DNA of 64,000 nt, from contig OW028585.1 in the NCBI GenBank assembly GCA_932294295.1, positions 15,998,360-16,062,359 of the forward strand. Reading direction: 5' to 3'. Below, piece by piece: positions 35,501 through 45,805 of the stretch; position 1 is the first letter of the stretch, and each line of letters starts with the position of its first letter. The DNA comes from Alitta virens (lineage: Eukaryota; Annelida; Polychaeta; Phyllodocida; Nereididae). Both the position numbers and the translations under genes were made by a program. Under the pieces are notes generated by a model. It saw only the letters and a list, made by a program, of their open reading frames with translations. It was not told the DNA's origin and ran no database searches.

Positions 35501-37221
35501 TTAAATTCTTCATTTTTTCAATTTTTTTTCGTCAGTGTGCTGCTTTTATTGGATATTTATTAAGCCTTGGATGTTTCACATTTAGTAAATTATCGGAAAT
35601 CACATACAGTGTTCCAGCTAGGGCATTTATGTCGCGCCATGCCAGATGCCCCTAATGCGCCATGCCCGTTTTTGTCAGTGCAATGCCCGAAGTTAAGTGA
35701 AGACTTTTTTTTTTTTCTGCACTAGCTGGGCGCCCTATGTGAGTCTATTTAGGTCCCCTAATAATATTCATGTCCGCCATGCCCAATTCAAATCCTAGCT
35801 GGAACACTGACATATAGACATATATGTAATTTGTAGATCTATAGTTGAACTATTTGCAAATAAAAATTCTTCAACATTTCCTGGATTTGCTATGCACGCT
35901 TAGTTTGAGAAGGAGACCAAAATCATGTTCCTGGACAATGAACCTGTTATATTATCCAGAATTTTGGTATTTAAGTTGCTGTACTGACTGTATATTCCAA
36001 AGCATGCCAGTTTTAAGTACTCAAAAATTTAGGCACAGTGGAACCTTGACCAATCTACTGAGCTGTTCACTTTAGCGCCGTTTTTTATAATCGGTTATTC
36101 ATTATGGACGCTAATTCAGAGTCAGAGGACAGTTCATAGGCTGAGTTGGCCCGAATCTTATCAATAAAGTGGTCAAAAATCGCCAATAACCTTGTTAAAA
36201 TTCATCGTTACAAAATGAAATTTGGTATACAGTAGTATTTTCATCACGCGACACAGATTTTGGCATTAGCAGGTCTTTAAATTACGCCAAAACCCCTGTG
36301 ACCCACAATTTCAGGTAAACCAACTCGGCATAGAATGCAAATTATAACTAAATGAAGACTATTACATTTTATAGTTCAGGCTAGAAGCTCTCAATTTAAT
36401 GATGGATAGATATATTATAGATAGATAGAGATGTAAAGTGCAGCCCTCTAAGGCAAGTACTTGCTGCTATCGAGGTATGCTTGATTAGGTGAGAGAGAGG
36501 AGGAGTCCTTCCATATATTGCACATTCAATTTGTGTTTCAGTCTCTCTCTTTGTGTATTTATTTTCTAGCTAACGAGGAAAATCCAAACCGAGAGGAGAG
36601 AGACCCATCAGAATTTGCCGACGCAAGAATAGACATCAGGAAATTGGCCCAACTGCTGCTCGGACAACAAGTGAATCCTGTCAAAGTTATTTGCAGTAAG
36701 TTGAATGGGTGGCTAATTTGTGATGAGTTATTGCTAATTTCTTTAGAAAGTGTTTAGATTGACTCTGATGACCATCATTGCTCTGTTATTGGATTGTCTG
36801 TTAGCAATCACCAGCCAATCACATCATCTATTAGATCACCAACCAATCACATCATCTATTAGATCACCACCAATCACATTATCTATTAGATCACCAGCCA
36901 ATCACATTATCTATTAGAACACTAGCCAATCACATCATCTTTTAGAGATCAGTAGCCAATCACATCATCTATTCGATCACCAGCCAATCATATCATCTAT
37001 TAGATCACCAGCCAAGCACATCATCTATTAGATCACCAGCCAATCACATCTTTATTAGATCAACCACATCGTCTGTATCACCAATCAGATCACCAACCAA
37101 TCAGATGAACTGACATTAATTTTGTTTACTTGCAGATCTTGTTCATGACAAAATTGCTCATCTTTATTTACTACAAGAGGACGTTTCTCTCCAGTATTTC
37201 ATCCCTGTCGTAGATACATGA
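23501..37221 (+). CDS. HUS1: HUS1 checkpoint clamp subunit, eight exons, complete
   Basis: Subunit of the nuclear RAD9-RAD1-HUS1 (9-1-1) sliding clamp, which is loaded at damaged DNA by RAD17-RFC and promotes ATR signalling. Coding exons: 23501-23552, 29253-29380, 30733-30909, 31293-31400, 33842-33916, 35325-35424, 36570-36695, 37136-37221 (stop TGA). All introns are GT-AG and all phases agree; the sum is 852 bp, 283 residues, against about 280 in vertebrate HUS1. Recognisable family segments are the start MRFRGKLVDI, IAKLAKVCVCKIT and GVWCELQQ in exon 2, KIKLTKKHTPCLTFEVDL in exon 3, LKTVKNVVDKMKNLSNYV in exon 5, IETDLATVTTHFK in exon 6, IDIRKLAQLLLGQQVNP in exon 7 and the C-terminal LLQEDVSLQYFIP. 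Intron 1 is 5.7 kb; most introns carry MITEs. It is transcribed divergently from AOX. Confidence 0.96.
23820..25200. mobile_element. Putative element bounded by GTCGTCA arrays, HUS1 intron 1
   Basis: Left array at about 23990-24115 (CTCGTCATCA, GTCGTCATCA units) and inverted right array at about 25050-25190 (TTGACGACTTTACCAGCTCC units, ending ACTGTAACCC, as at 20650). No transposase frame inside. Boundaries are approximate. Confidence 0.4.
25530..25755 (-). pseudogene. MULE/FLYWCH-type transposase-like exon fragment
   Basis: A short minus-strand segment with an acceptor-like border (CTTTCAG) encodes QLLCLPLLPQEVIVTSFEQL. This resembles the segment just after the MULE transposase domain in animal FLYWCH-MULE proteins (commonly RLMALPFLPxEHI). 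No adjoining exons were found. It lies inside HUS1 intron 1 on the opposite strand and is probably a dead remnant. Confidence 0.45.
25965..27274. repeat. 1.3-kb dispersed repeat, copy 1 (HUS1 intron 1)
   Basis: The left part (TGAATATATTATCTTTGAGT..., to about 26240) and the right part (about 26775-27274, ending CTCCTGCGGCCTATA) both recur in the same order at 59962-61276. The right part recurs alone at 53729-54200. No long ORF. Confidence 0.65.
29628..29799. mobile_element. CAGTGTTCCAGCTAGG MITE, copy in HUS1 intron 2
   Basis: Starts CAGTGTTCCAGCTTAGG and ends ATCCTAGCTGTATCCCTG, with the GAGTCTATTTAGGTGCCCTA interior of the family. Confidence 0.6.
29890..30179. mobile_element. Foldback element with a long perfect-like hairpin
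   Basis: Outer ends TAGAAACTGTGTAT / ATACACAGTTTCTA with a TCA direct repeat on each side; the core 29975-30126 is a hairpin with arms of about 68 bp (ACATGGCCAAATGTGCCA...TGGCACATTTGGCCATGT). HUS1 intron 2. Confidence 0.75.
30931..31078. mobile_element. CAGTGTTCCAGCTAGG MITE, copy in HUS1 intron 3
   Basis: Begins TACCAGCTAGG only 21 bp after the donor of HUS1 exon 3 and ends CCTAGCTGGAACATTG. The left end is worn. Confidence 0.6.
33963..34353. mobile_element. Inverted-repeat element, HUS1 intron 5
   Basis: Left AGTCAATTATAGTCGATCAT and right ATGATCGACTATGAAAATGT pair as imperfect inverted ends inside GTGTCAC...GACATCAC. No ORF. Confidence 0.55.
35607..35809. mobile_element. CAGTGTTCCAGCTAGG MITE, best copy, HUS1 intron 6
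   Basis: 203 bp with ends CAGTGTTCCAGCTAGG and CCTAGCTGGAACACTG, flanked by a perfect 5-bp duplication ACATA (35602-35606 and 35810-35814). Defines the family ends. Confidence 0.75.
36805..37108. repeat. 28-bp minisatellite in HUS1 intron 7
   Basis: About 10-11 imperfect copies of a unit like ATCACCAGCCAATCACATCA plus TCTATTAG, ending about 28 bp before the acceptor of the last exon. Confidence 0.85.
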
Positions 37222-37868
37222 AAATTTGATATTCATAATATTATATTTTGTTGATGTAGATTTCTTGTTATTGCATATTTTTTATTGTGATTCGAAAATA
37301 ATAATATTTGTATATAAATTGTATTTGTAATTACATATTTCATTACCAAAAGGGGTGTTTTTCCAAACTTATAGCAAAATAACCCAGTGAAGTGCCTGTT
37401 CTCTGCGATTATAATGGGATATTTCTGAGCCAAAAGATGGAGCTTTATGCTGGCCCTTACAACCTTTGTGACATTGTCAATGTACTCATTGACCTGATTG
37501 TATGTTTACATCATCAAAGTTTAAGGGCTCCTATTTTGGCTCAAAAGTCAACGTGCTATCAATATTATTGTGATGTCACAATGACTCTGACAAAGAAACT
37601 TAACTGCAGAGGGAGCAACAATGCATCTGATTTCGACACTTAATATCTTGGTATCTCATGCATTATTGTTTCTCAATGATGATTTTCATGTATTTTGCTA
37701 AATCTCAAGACAATGCATTTTTCAAATGACCTGTTACGACTCAGCATGAACGACAAATACAAATTTAAGTTTAACAGTTCAATAACCTAACAAACAATAA
37801 TACAAATCAATATGAGGCAATATACGTCAAATAATTGAATATTCTTAACTCACACTTTAGCATCACTA

Positions 37869-38003
37869 CATTGCAATGCTTATACTGAAAACAATTGCAT
37901 TCCTGAAAAGTAAATTTTTTCAAATTGCTTGACCAGTGAATTTCATTTTGTGTAAAACGTACTTTTCAGGAATGCAATTATTTTCAATATAAGCATTGCA
38001 ATG
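37869..38003. repeat. Foldback with about 44-bp arms
   Basis: CATTGCAATGCTTATACTGA...CCTGAAAAGTA pairs with TACTTTTCAGG...AAGCATTGCAATG. Confidence 0.75.
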
Positions 38004-39253
38004 TCTCATTCAATTGATGCTAGTGTCAGCTTGATGGGGGTGGGGCAATGAAGGACATATAGCAGCAGGGAGATTATTTGATGGTCAGTTGTACTTGCCC
38101 AGAGAGGTCACTGAGGAGCAGGGATTCATAGAAACTGCACTGATGTGAATAGTGTGACTTGTCTAAAGATTACTGAAATATTATGTCCACCTCAGCAGCA
38201 CCATATAAACTGATATTTAAATGAAATTTTGTACTAAGGTCTGCTAAATATAACTGGAAATGTTTTTTAAAATATTATGTGTTTGCAGGGTAAATGGGGC
38301 ATTCCATATGTAATCAACCAGAGGCTCCCAGGTCACCTTCTCAGAATTGCCTGAAAAGTTTATAGGTGCACATCTAGCAGAGATCGATATATGCAACTGT
38401 TGTTGACATACAGCTAATTGAAATTTCTTTAATCTTTGTTTTTTCACAAATGCACTTTAGTGCAACTTCGCACTCTCATTTCTTCATTTTTTTTTGCATG
38501 TAGAAGTTTGAAATAGAGTTTTTACAGACAAATTTTCCCATAGAACATAAACATTTTGTCAAATTTAGTGTACCTTCAACCATTTTGCCACAATATGGCT
38601 ATAAAAATGGCTGAAAATAAGAAAAATATAAAATGTCATCATTACATCTTTTTACAGCCAGTCACTGTTATATAATCTCTGTCTGATCAAGCTGGGTTAT
38701 ATGACGTTTAGGCATTCTCCAGTGAGTTAATGTACACTGGTTCTGATTGTTTATTTCGTGAAGTCACCAGTGGCCTGCAGGATTTGTCTGCACAGGCAAG
38801 CTCCAGCCACAGCCAGTGAACAACGTAATGTCACCACTGGACCGGGCCCCATTGATATCAATAATGGCACGTTATTTTAGATCTTGACATCATAAATGTA
38901 ACTGTTTGTCACACCTGTCAGTGCGATGTTTATCACACACTCGCGACGGACCATGCAACATCAGAGAGGGTGACCATCACAAATTGAAATACACCAAACT
39001 ATTTTAATACTACACTATGAGTATGAGTAAATGACATGAAATTACTAAATATCCTCCATAGTGACTTGCATGATCATTCGGTGTATATCCAAGTCTCTAT
39101 TGTACGAACAAAGAACAGCCTAAAATGCAAAAATTTGCATGTCATTTTATGTCATGGACTATATAACATTTAACATATGACCAATGATAAGTTGATAACC
39201 CATGGCAGGACTTCGTATCCAAGGCTTCAGTACAGTTCATTTTACTTTCACAA

Positions 39254-39272
39254 CCCCCCCCCCCCCCCCCCC
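39254..39272 (+). repeat. Poly-C tract
   Basis: Nineteen C residues in a row followed by TCCCC. Length is likely uncertain in any assembly. Confidence 0.85.
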
Positions 39273-39734
39273 TCCCCATATTCACTTTTCCCTGTAGAGT
39301 TTAATTGGATGGTGCCTTTAAGCAGTGTGTCTATGCTGAGGCAAGTGAAAGACTGACCCGTGTCATTATGTAAAAAGTTGTAGACATCTAATCATTATAT
39401 CTGCCACTCGCAGCTGGTCATACAAGCTAATTAAGCTTCCTAGATACTATAATGTCTCATGATTTTCGTCTGCATTAAACTTCATTGTATCGGTTTGTGG
39501 AATTCACACTACCTTGTCCAGTAACTCGGCTTCTCAAAAATTTCAGAACTTGAATCTCATTGTCAGCTGCATTAGCATAAAGCAATATTTGACTCATGGG
39601 ATGAACCATCAACCATGGTGTGGACTCCAAATATCATCATCTCACATTACATCAGAGAGCATAACATGCATCTCTGATGAGGCTTCATCTGCCTTTGACA
39701 GCTGCATTCTCTTATTAGTCTGAACCAAATGCAA

Positions 39735-39790
39735 TGTTAAGGCATTGGCCAGCTCCTCTGAAGGTCCTGGGTTCAAGTCCCAGCTCCAGT
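39735..39790 (+). repeat. tRNA-like (SINE head or tRNA pseudogene) fragment
   Basis: GGGTTCAAGTCCC at 39768-39780 matches a pol III B box within a T-arm stem, preceded by GTTAAGGCATTGG, like an anticodon-side tRNA stretch. No full cloverleaf can be drawn, so it is more likely a SINE fragment than a tRNA gene. Confidence 0.35.
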
Positions 39791-40677
39791 GTCTTTTAAA
39801 GTAGAGTGATTTTCATGAAAAGATTATCTATGTAAAACAATTTTAATGCTGCCAATTAAGGTTTCAGTACAGAAAAAAACTTATTTGAATGTTTAATATT
39901 AAAAAGCATTTATCATTGAAAAGGCAACAACAAGTTAGCACACAACATACATTTATTTATAGCACAATGAATATCTAAATACATTTATATAAACCTATAA
40001 GACAAATATATGAAAAATGACTGATTATACACAACATGTATGCAATTTGATTGGACATTTTGATATAATAAGCATAAAGTATTATTAAAGTTAATTGAAA
40101 ATCACAAATTCAATTTTCAGGAATGTTATTTTCTTCACATCTCACTGTGCACTCTGCATTGCATTTTATTTGTATTTTTTCCAGAATTAAAAGAAAAAAT
40201 ATTTAACTTAAAAAAAAATAATAATAATACATCACAGATGTTAGATTTTACCCTTGGCATTTTCTGCAAAATTCTCATTTTCCAAAATTTACTTAAGAAC
40301 AGAAGAATATGATAGAAAACCCAAACATGTATGTTAATTCAAATTATGTATTTTCATTAACAATATTTCAATCACTTACAATGATAACCATCATTATTTG
40401 TTGACAATTCAATATGTTCTACAAAATGGAAGACAAAATGTTTGACAAAGTAACAAAAAGTTTATACAAGAAGCATCAGTGATAATTGTTATAATATATT
40501 TTTCAAACGCTGAAAATTACCATGAATTATTTTCACAGATTTTAAAGTTTCAATATATCTTGCAATGTAACATTTGAAAACAAAAACTAAAAGAAAAAAA
40601 TGTCCGAAATTTGAAGACAAAAACTAAAAGAAAATTTTTTTTTAATTAACGAACATATCTTGTATTGAACATTATAT

Positions 40678-40857
40678 TGTTACGTCCGCTCAGTGGTGGA
40701 CACTTCCAGAATCAAGACAAAGTCATTCTTGACATTTAAGGCCTTGCCATGTTTATTCCATTTCTGTTCTGCCCCATACAACATTCACAATCCAGCCATT
40801 GTAGCACCACCCTTAGAACCTTGACAAATTAATACAAATTGGCGGGAATACATTACA
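40678..40857 (-). repeat. 3' LTR (180 bp)
   Basis: Full-length copy, TGTTACGTCC...ATACATTACA on the plus strand. Partner of 45194-45344. Confidence 0.9.
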
Positions 40858-41584
40858 TCTTCTTCTCCCCATAAAAGGAAAGAGTGACCAATATCTTAAT
40901 ATCAGTAATAAACATTCATCATAAAACCACAACTTCAAATGACCAATTTAACAGAGAAAGCCTAAAGGCAAACAAACACAATATCGCGTTGTCCATATAT
41001 ATCTAGCACTCTTAAGTCTAACTGGTGCTTTTCGATCTCGTATAGGGTAACGTCGTACTGGAGTGTGGACCCTCATCTTGGGAGACACAACCTGATCAGC
41101 AGATGTGCAAGGGACAGTTTGCTTATTACAACCAAATTATCAGAACTCTGATCATTCACAGAGTTATCCTGAGCCATGTTTTCTGTCTCTGTAATATCAG
41201 TTGTATGTGCATAGGGAACTGAGTTGGGATCTACCCGAGATTCACTAACTGAACCTGAACCTAGATAAAGAGAAGTTGGTTGAAAACTAGGTTCCCCATC
41301 ATGAGCTGCAATAAGATGATCAGCATGAACATATCTCCGCGAAGAACCAACTTTAACCAAATATGTCAAAGGACCACAATTCTTAATCACAACACCTAAC
41401 ATCCATGTCTTGACCACTGCTGGTACTCCTAACTCTAACTGAATCACCTAACTGGAACCTACGCACAGAAGTCCGACCACAGTCATGATATCTTTGCTGT
41501 TTCTCTTGTTTGTGTTCAACCTGTTTTTTCAAGGTTGGTTTCAGCAAGGACAATCTTGACCTTGGAATTCTTTTGAGAAATAAT

Positions 41585-42283
41585 TCAAGAACTGTGAAAG
41601 ATGCTTAAGTGAATCATATCCTTAACTATCTTCTCTAATGCTCTCTGAACTCTCTGAACTGTATGCTCAGCTGCACCATTCGAACTAGGATGATACGGTG
41701 GAACTAACTTATGTACAATGCCATTCATTTTCATAAATGTTTGGAACACAGCTGAAGTGATTTGCGGTCGGTTATCTGAAACGAGAACTTGTGCTAGACC
41801 ATATCGAGCAAAACAAGTGCAAGAAACATCAATTGTCCTGTCCGCAGTTGTATTTTTCATTGGAAATACCTCGATCCATTTTGAGTATGAGTCTACCAAT
41901 ATCAAGAAAAACTCTTTGTCTTTCTCTGCAAAATCTACATGGATGCTTTCCCATACAGTGCTAGGATAAGTCCATGGATGAAGCGGTACTGCAGTGGGAT
42001 TGTTGCGCATCGATTGACAAACGTCACATTTCTGCACTAATGCTTCTAACTCTTCATCTAACTTCGGCCATCAAAAGTAACCTCTGGCTATTCTTTTCAT
42101 GGCTACAATGCCCATATGTTCTGCATGTAACTCAGCGAGCATTTTATCCCGCAGCTCCATCGGAATAACTCTTAAGACCCCATAATAAACACCCATTCTC
42201 AGAAAGTTCACATAATCATACACTTTGGTTAATACTGAGTCTCTGGAAATAGCTTTTTGGACATCACTAGAATCAACTGGCAA
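41585..42283 (-). pseudogene. Integrase remnant
   Basis: The zinc-domain half (AELHAEHMGIVAMKRIARGYF) ends at a stop at about 42071, and the core follows: HVDFAEKDKEFF, VSDNRPQITSAVF and NGAAEHTVQRV keep the D, D and E positions, though the usual DNGPQ reads DNRPQ. A C-terminal piece continues at 41073-41447 in another frame. Confidence 0.8.
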
Positions 42284-42289
42284 AGTATC

Positions 42290-43297
42290 TTAAGTTATAC
42301 ACTTCACTTTCGGTGCAGTCAGTGGTTTCTCGTTTGGGTCAGGAAGTCGAGAAAGACCATCTGCATTACCATGATCAAAACCCTTTCGGTATGCTATCTC
42401 ATAATCATAAGCTAAGAGAATAATACTCCAGCGTTGAAGTCTAGCTGCGGCTAAAGTAGGAATACCAGTCTTAGTACCTAACAAAGTGGAAAGTGGCTGA
42501 TGATCCGTTAGAATAACAATCCTCTTGCAATAAATATATTTGTGGAATTTCTTCACCCCATATATAATACTCAAAGCCTCTTTCTCTAATTGAGAATAAT
42601 TGCGCTCTGCCTTATTCAAAGAGCGTGATGCCATAGCCACTGGACGTTCAGTCACATCATCCATAACACGAGTCAACACGGCACCTAACCTCATAGGCTT
42701 CTTCACATCGTAAGGAGTAAGACAACTATCTGCTGTAATCAACTGTTTGCCTTTATCAAAATTTAATGCTAACTGACACGGTTTTGAGTCTTTTGACCAC
42801 TGCCAACTGATGTCTTTTCGCAACAATTTGTTCAAGGGATACAATACTGCAGATAACCCCTTGATGAACTTTCCATGGTAGTTTACTAAGTCTAAGAAAG
42901 CTTTTAATTCAGACACATTGCTTGGTACTGGTGCATTCTTTAAAGCTTTGACACTATCCTCAGAAGGATGAATACCATGTTTGTCAACATGGTGTCCAAT
43001 ATTGTCAATCGAGTCCCTCATAAAGGAACACTTGGCTAATCTAGCTCTCACATTGTGATATGACAATTTCTGCAACACCTTGTCTAAGACTGCATAATGT
43101 TCTTCTACCGTACTTGTACAGATCAGAATATCATCAATGTAGCAGATAACATTGTTTATGCCCTGTAAAAGACTATCCATAACTTTCTGAAACACCTGAG
43201 GCGCAGTCTTAATTCCGAATGGCATACGCTCATACTGCATCAGACCTTTAATTGTGTTAACCGTTAACAACTTCCTGGACAGTGCACTCAATGCCAA
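42290..43297 (-). pseudogene. Reverse transcriptase and RNase H remnant
   Basis: RT palm with MPFGIKTAPQVFQKVMD and the active site CYIDDILI, followed by RNase H (SRSLNKAERNYSQLEKEAL, ILTDHQPL). The RT active site is kept, but the frame is cut off from protease upstream and integrase downstream. Confidence 0.85.
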
Positions 43298-43346
43298 TTG
43301 CTGGAAAGCCTCAGCTAAATCTATCTTGGTGAAAACACTTGCGCCA

Positions 43347-44030
43347 CTAAGCTACAGGTTTATAAACACCTTTCTCAATTGCTTCATCAATTTGTTTCCT
43401 AACTCTATCCTGTAAAAGAAAAGGAACAGGATAGGCCTTCTTAAACAGAGGAATAGCATCCTTATCAATAGGAATATGCACTTCAAAGCCCCTAATCAAT
43501 CCTGGTTTGTCTGAAAATACATCTTTGTATTTTGCTAAAATACCGTCTAATCTGGTGTCATTCTTGACTGCAAAGATATTAGCCCAATCTAATTTGATAT
43601 GCCAAAGCCAGTCTCGACCAAACAAAGCAGGGCGATTACCTTCTATCACTCTAAGGACAGACTTGATCTCTTGTCCCTTGTACTCTACTTGGACATCAAA
43701 TTCCCCAGCAACCTTTGATGTTGTACCTGAGTAACCTTTTAAAATAGAAGAAGGCTTTCTAAGAGAGGTATTACCCCAGCGTTTCTCAAACAATTCTCTA
43801 CTAATAACTGAAACGGCTGCTGCTGTGTCAAGCTCAAAATCTACAAATACATTGTTCACTGTGACACGGACATAATAAGGTTCAGCTCCTGAGCCAACAT
43901 GACACAGGAACAAATCGCTACGTGATACATGCGCTCCATCACATTCAGGAAGTTGTACATCAAGTTTGTCATTACAATTCTGTACATCAAATTCATCATC
44001 ACAATTCATCTTTAGTAGATGTATAACCAT
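43347..44030 (-). pseudogene. Aspartic protease and RT N-terminus remnant
   Basis: Contains VDFELDTAAAVSVISRELF, in which the usual protease DTGA motif reads DTAA, and later the pre-RT segment with KAYPVPF. It ends at a stop before the RT palm. Confidence 0.75.
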
Positions 44031-44701
44031 TTGTGTTACATTTCATATCATCACAGACATCTGTCTGACAATCATAATCAAAACTCCCAGTAACATCAGA
44101 CAATACATCCAAATGACTGTCATCAAACATATCAAACAATCCATCAACCGTGATACCGTACAAAGGCAACTCTACAAAATCAGAGTCTGCATCACTGTCT
44201 CTAATTTCCTCAACTGCTGAAAGTCTCTTGCTCCGATTCTTGTACGTCCTGTTTGCCGACTGGGAACTATCTGCCTTGGACTGTTGATACTGGTGCACTG
44301 CTTCACAGCGGGCTTGTACATGTCCTTTTTGCTGACTCTTCTGACATCAGCGCATTTTATAATTACACCGGAACGCCGTGTGTCCCGTTTGGCCGCATCT
44401 TCAACACATCGGCCCAGCGTTGACGTTCGACGGTCTTCGAACCGTTGTCTTCTGAAAAACCTTGTTGACGCAAGCCTGAGCTTGGCCAATTGAACTCGAG
44501 CTGGCACCTGTACGATCCAACTCCGCACATGTAGTCATAGCATGGTTTGAGCCACTCCAATGGCCTTTTTAAATGTCATAGTTTTTTCTTGTACCAATCT
44601 GTCTGGATTTTCGGGTGATTTAACCCCACAAAAAACTGCATCCACAATGCAGAATCAAGGAAATTGCCGAACTCGCAAGTTGAACTCAACCTTTTCAATA
44701 A

Positions 44702-45058
44702 TTATTCTAGGGCAAAATCAGAGATTTTCACATCCGGTTTTCGTATTCTTTTTCCAAATTTATATCTTTCAAATACCAATAGCGGAGCAGGCTTATAGTG
44801 GTCATTCAGCTTCTTGATAATTTCGCGGTACGAAAATTCATCTGGTTTCTGAGGAACGCACAAATTCTTCAGTGTTTTACATACTTTTGGGCCACATGCT
44901 GCTAAAAACACATTTTTCTTTTTACCATCAGCAATGTCATTTGCCACAAAATAATGTCCCAGACGATCTACATAATTTTCAAAGGTCTCAATTGACGGAT
45001 CGAATGGACCCAGTTTTCCTACCGGCATCTTGCTTGTGGGGCGGGATAACGACCACAT
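44702..45058 (-). pseudogene. Gag remnant
   Basis: Frame reading KLGPFDPSIETFENYVDRLG...KPDEFSYREI, typical of Gag in K02A2.6-like gypsy elements. It ends early; the following region to about 44000 holds remnants in other frames. Confidence 0.75.
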
Positions 45059-45193
45059 GTTTGGTCTTGGCGAGGAGCTGTATCAGTGTATGTCGATCTT
45101 CAAACCCAGAAACGCAGGCTTATTTCCATGCTACGTGTCTCGACAGTCCCATCAAAATAAGCTCCATAACCAGCGGTCCATCCTCGTCGCCAT

Positions 45194-45344
45194 TGTTACG
45201 TCCGCTCAGTCATTCTTGACTTTTTAGGCCATGCCATGTTTATTCCATTTCTGTTCTGCCCCATACAACATTCACAATCCAGCCATTGTAGCACCACCCT
45301 TAGAACATTGACAAATCGATACAAATTGGCGGGAATACATTACA
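45194..45344 (-). repeat. 5' LTR (151 bp)
   Basis: Matches 40678-40857 but lacks 29 bp after CGCTCAGT; the missing block is flanked by AGT in the longer copy, suggesting a microhomology deletion. Scattered single-base differences also separate the two LTRs. Confidence 0.9.
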
Positions 45345-45349
45345 TATAT

Positions 45350-45805
45350 GACTTTTCAATTTAAAATATTTTCAACAAGATATGTGTATTTGATGTCTAG
45401 ACATTTGTAAAAATTTCCATATTTTCTACAATAATTGATATGCGTATCATATATTTTTTTATAAATTATCCCAGCATAATGATTCCTGCAAGTTGCAACA
45501 TTTGAAATATCATAAAAGATCATTGATAATTTTTCTGTTTTCTTTATGAACAATACCTGATAATAAACGGGCTACACGACTTTTCAATTTCACATTTCTC
45601 AAACAAAATGTAACTATTGTATAAAAAAACAAAAAAAATAATACACAAATTTTAAATTAATTGATTGATTAGTCCTTGCAGCAGAATAAATACAGAATAG
45701 AATAAGTATGATTTGTAATCTGCATCTTTCGTGTATAATGCATATATTTGACATTTACTTGTAATTTAGATCTTTTCTTCCCTTTTAATAATTATTAATT
45801 TAACA
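45350..45805. other. Non-coding, between gypsy element and nucleotidyltransferase gene
   Basis: AT-rich; nothing recognised. Probably includes the 3' UTR of the minus-strand nucleotidyltransferase gene. Confidence 0.4.

Larger units (their letters stand above)
37222..40677. other. Non-coding spacer after HUS1
   Basis: AT-rich sequence with no gene. It holds a foldback at 37869-38003, a poly-C tract at 39254-39272 and a tRNA-like segment at about 39735-39790; otherwise nothing recognised. Confidence 0.5.
40678..45344 (-). mobile_element. Degraded Ty3/gypsy LTR retrotransposon
   Basis: 4,667-bp element on the minus strand: 5' LTR 45194-45344, 3' LTR 40678-40857, target duplication TATAT (40673-40677 and 45345-45349). 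Next to the 5' LTR is a primer site region (TGGCGACGAGGATGG), and next to the 3' LTR a purine tract (GGGGAGAAGAAGA, read on minus). Gag, protease, RT/RNase H and integrase remnants are in the expected order but broken by stops and frameshifts. It resembles the common K02A2.6-like gypsy group of animals. It lies between HUS1 and the nucleotidyltransferase gene. Confidence 0.92.

Noticed and set aside
36805..37108. CRISPR-like array in HUS1 intron 7
   Set aside because: Contiguous 28-bp tandem units without unique spacers; minisatellite.
39735..39790. Functional tRNA gene
   Set aside because: The B box and T stem are visible but acceptor and D arms do not form a cloverleaf.
42290..44030. Active retroviral-type pol gene
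   Set aside because: Stops and frameshifts separate protease, RT and integrase, and the protease motif is altered.
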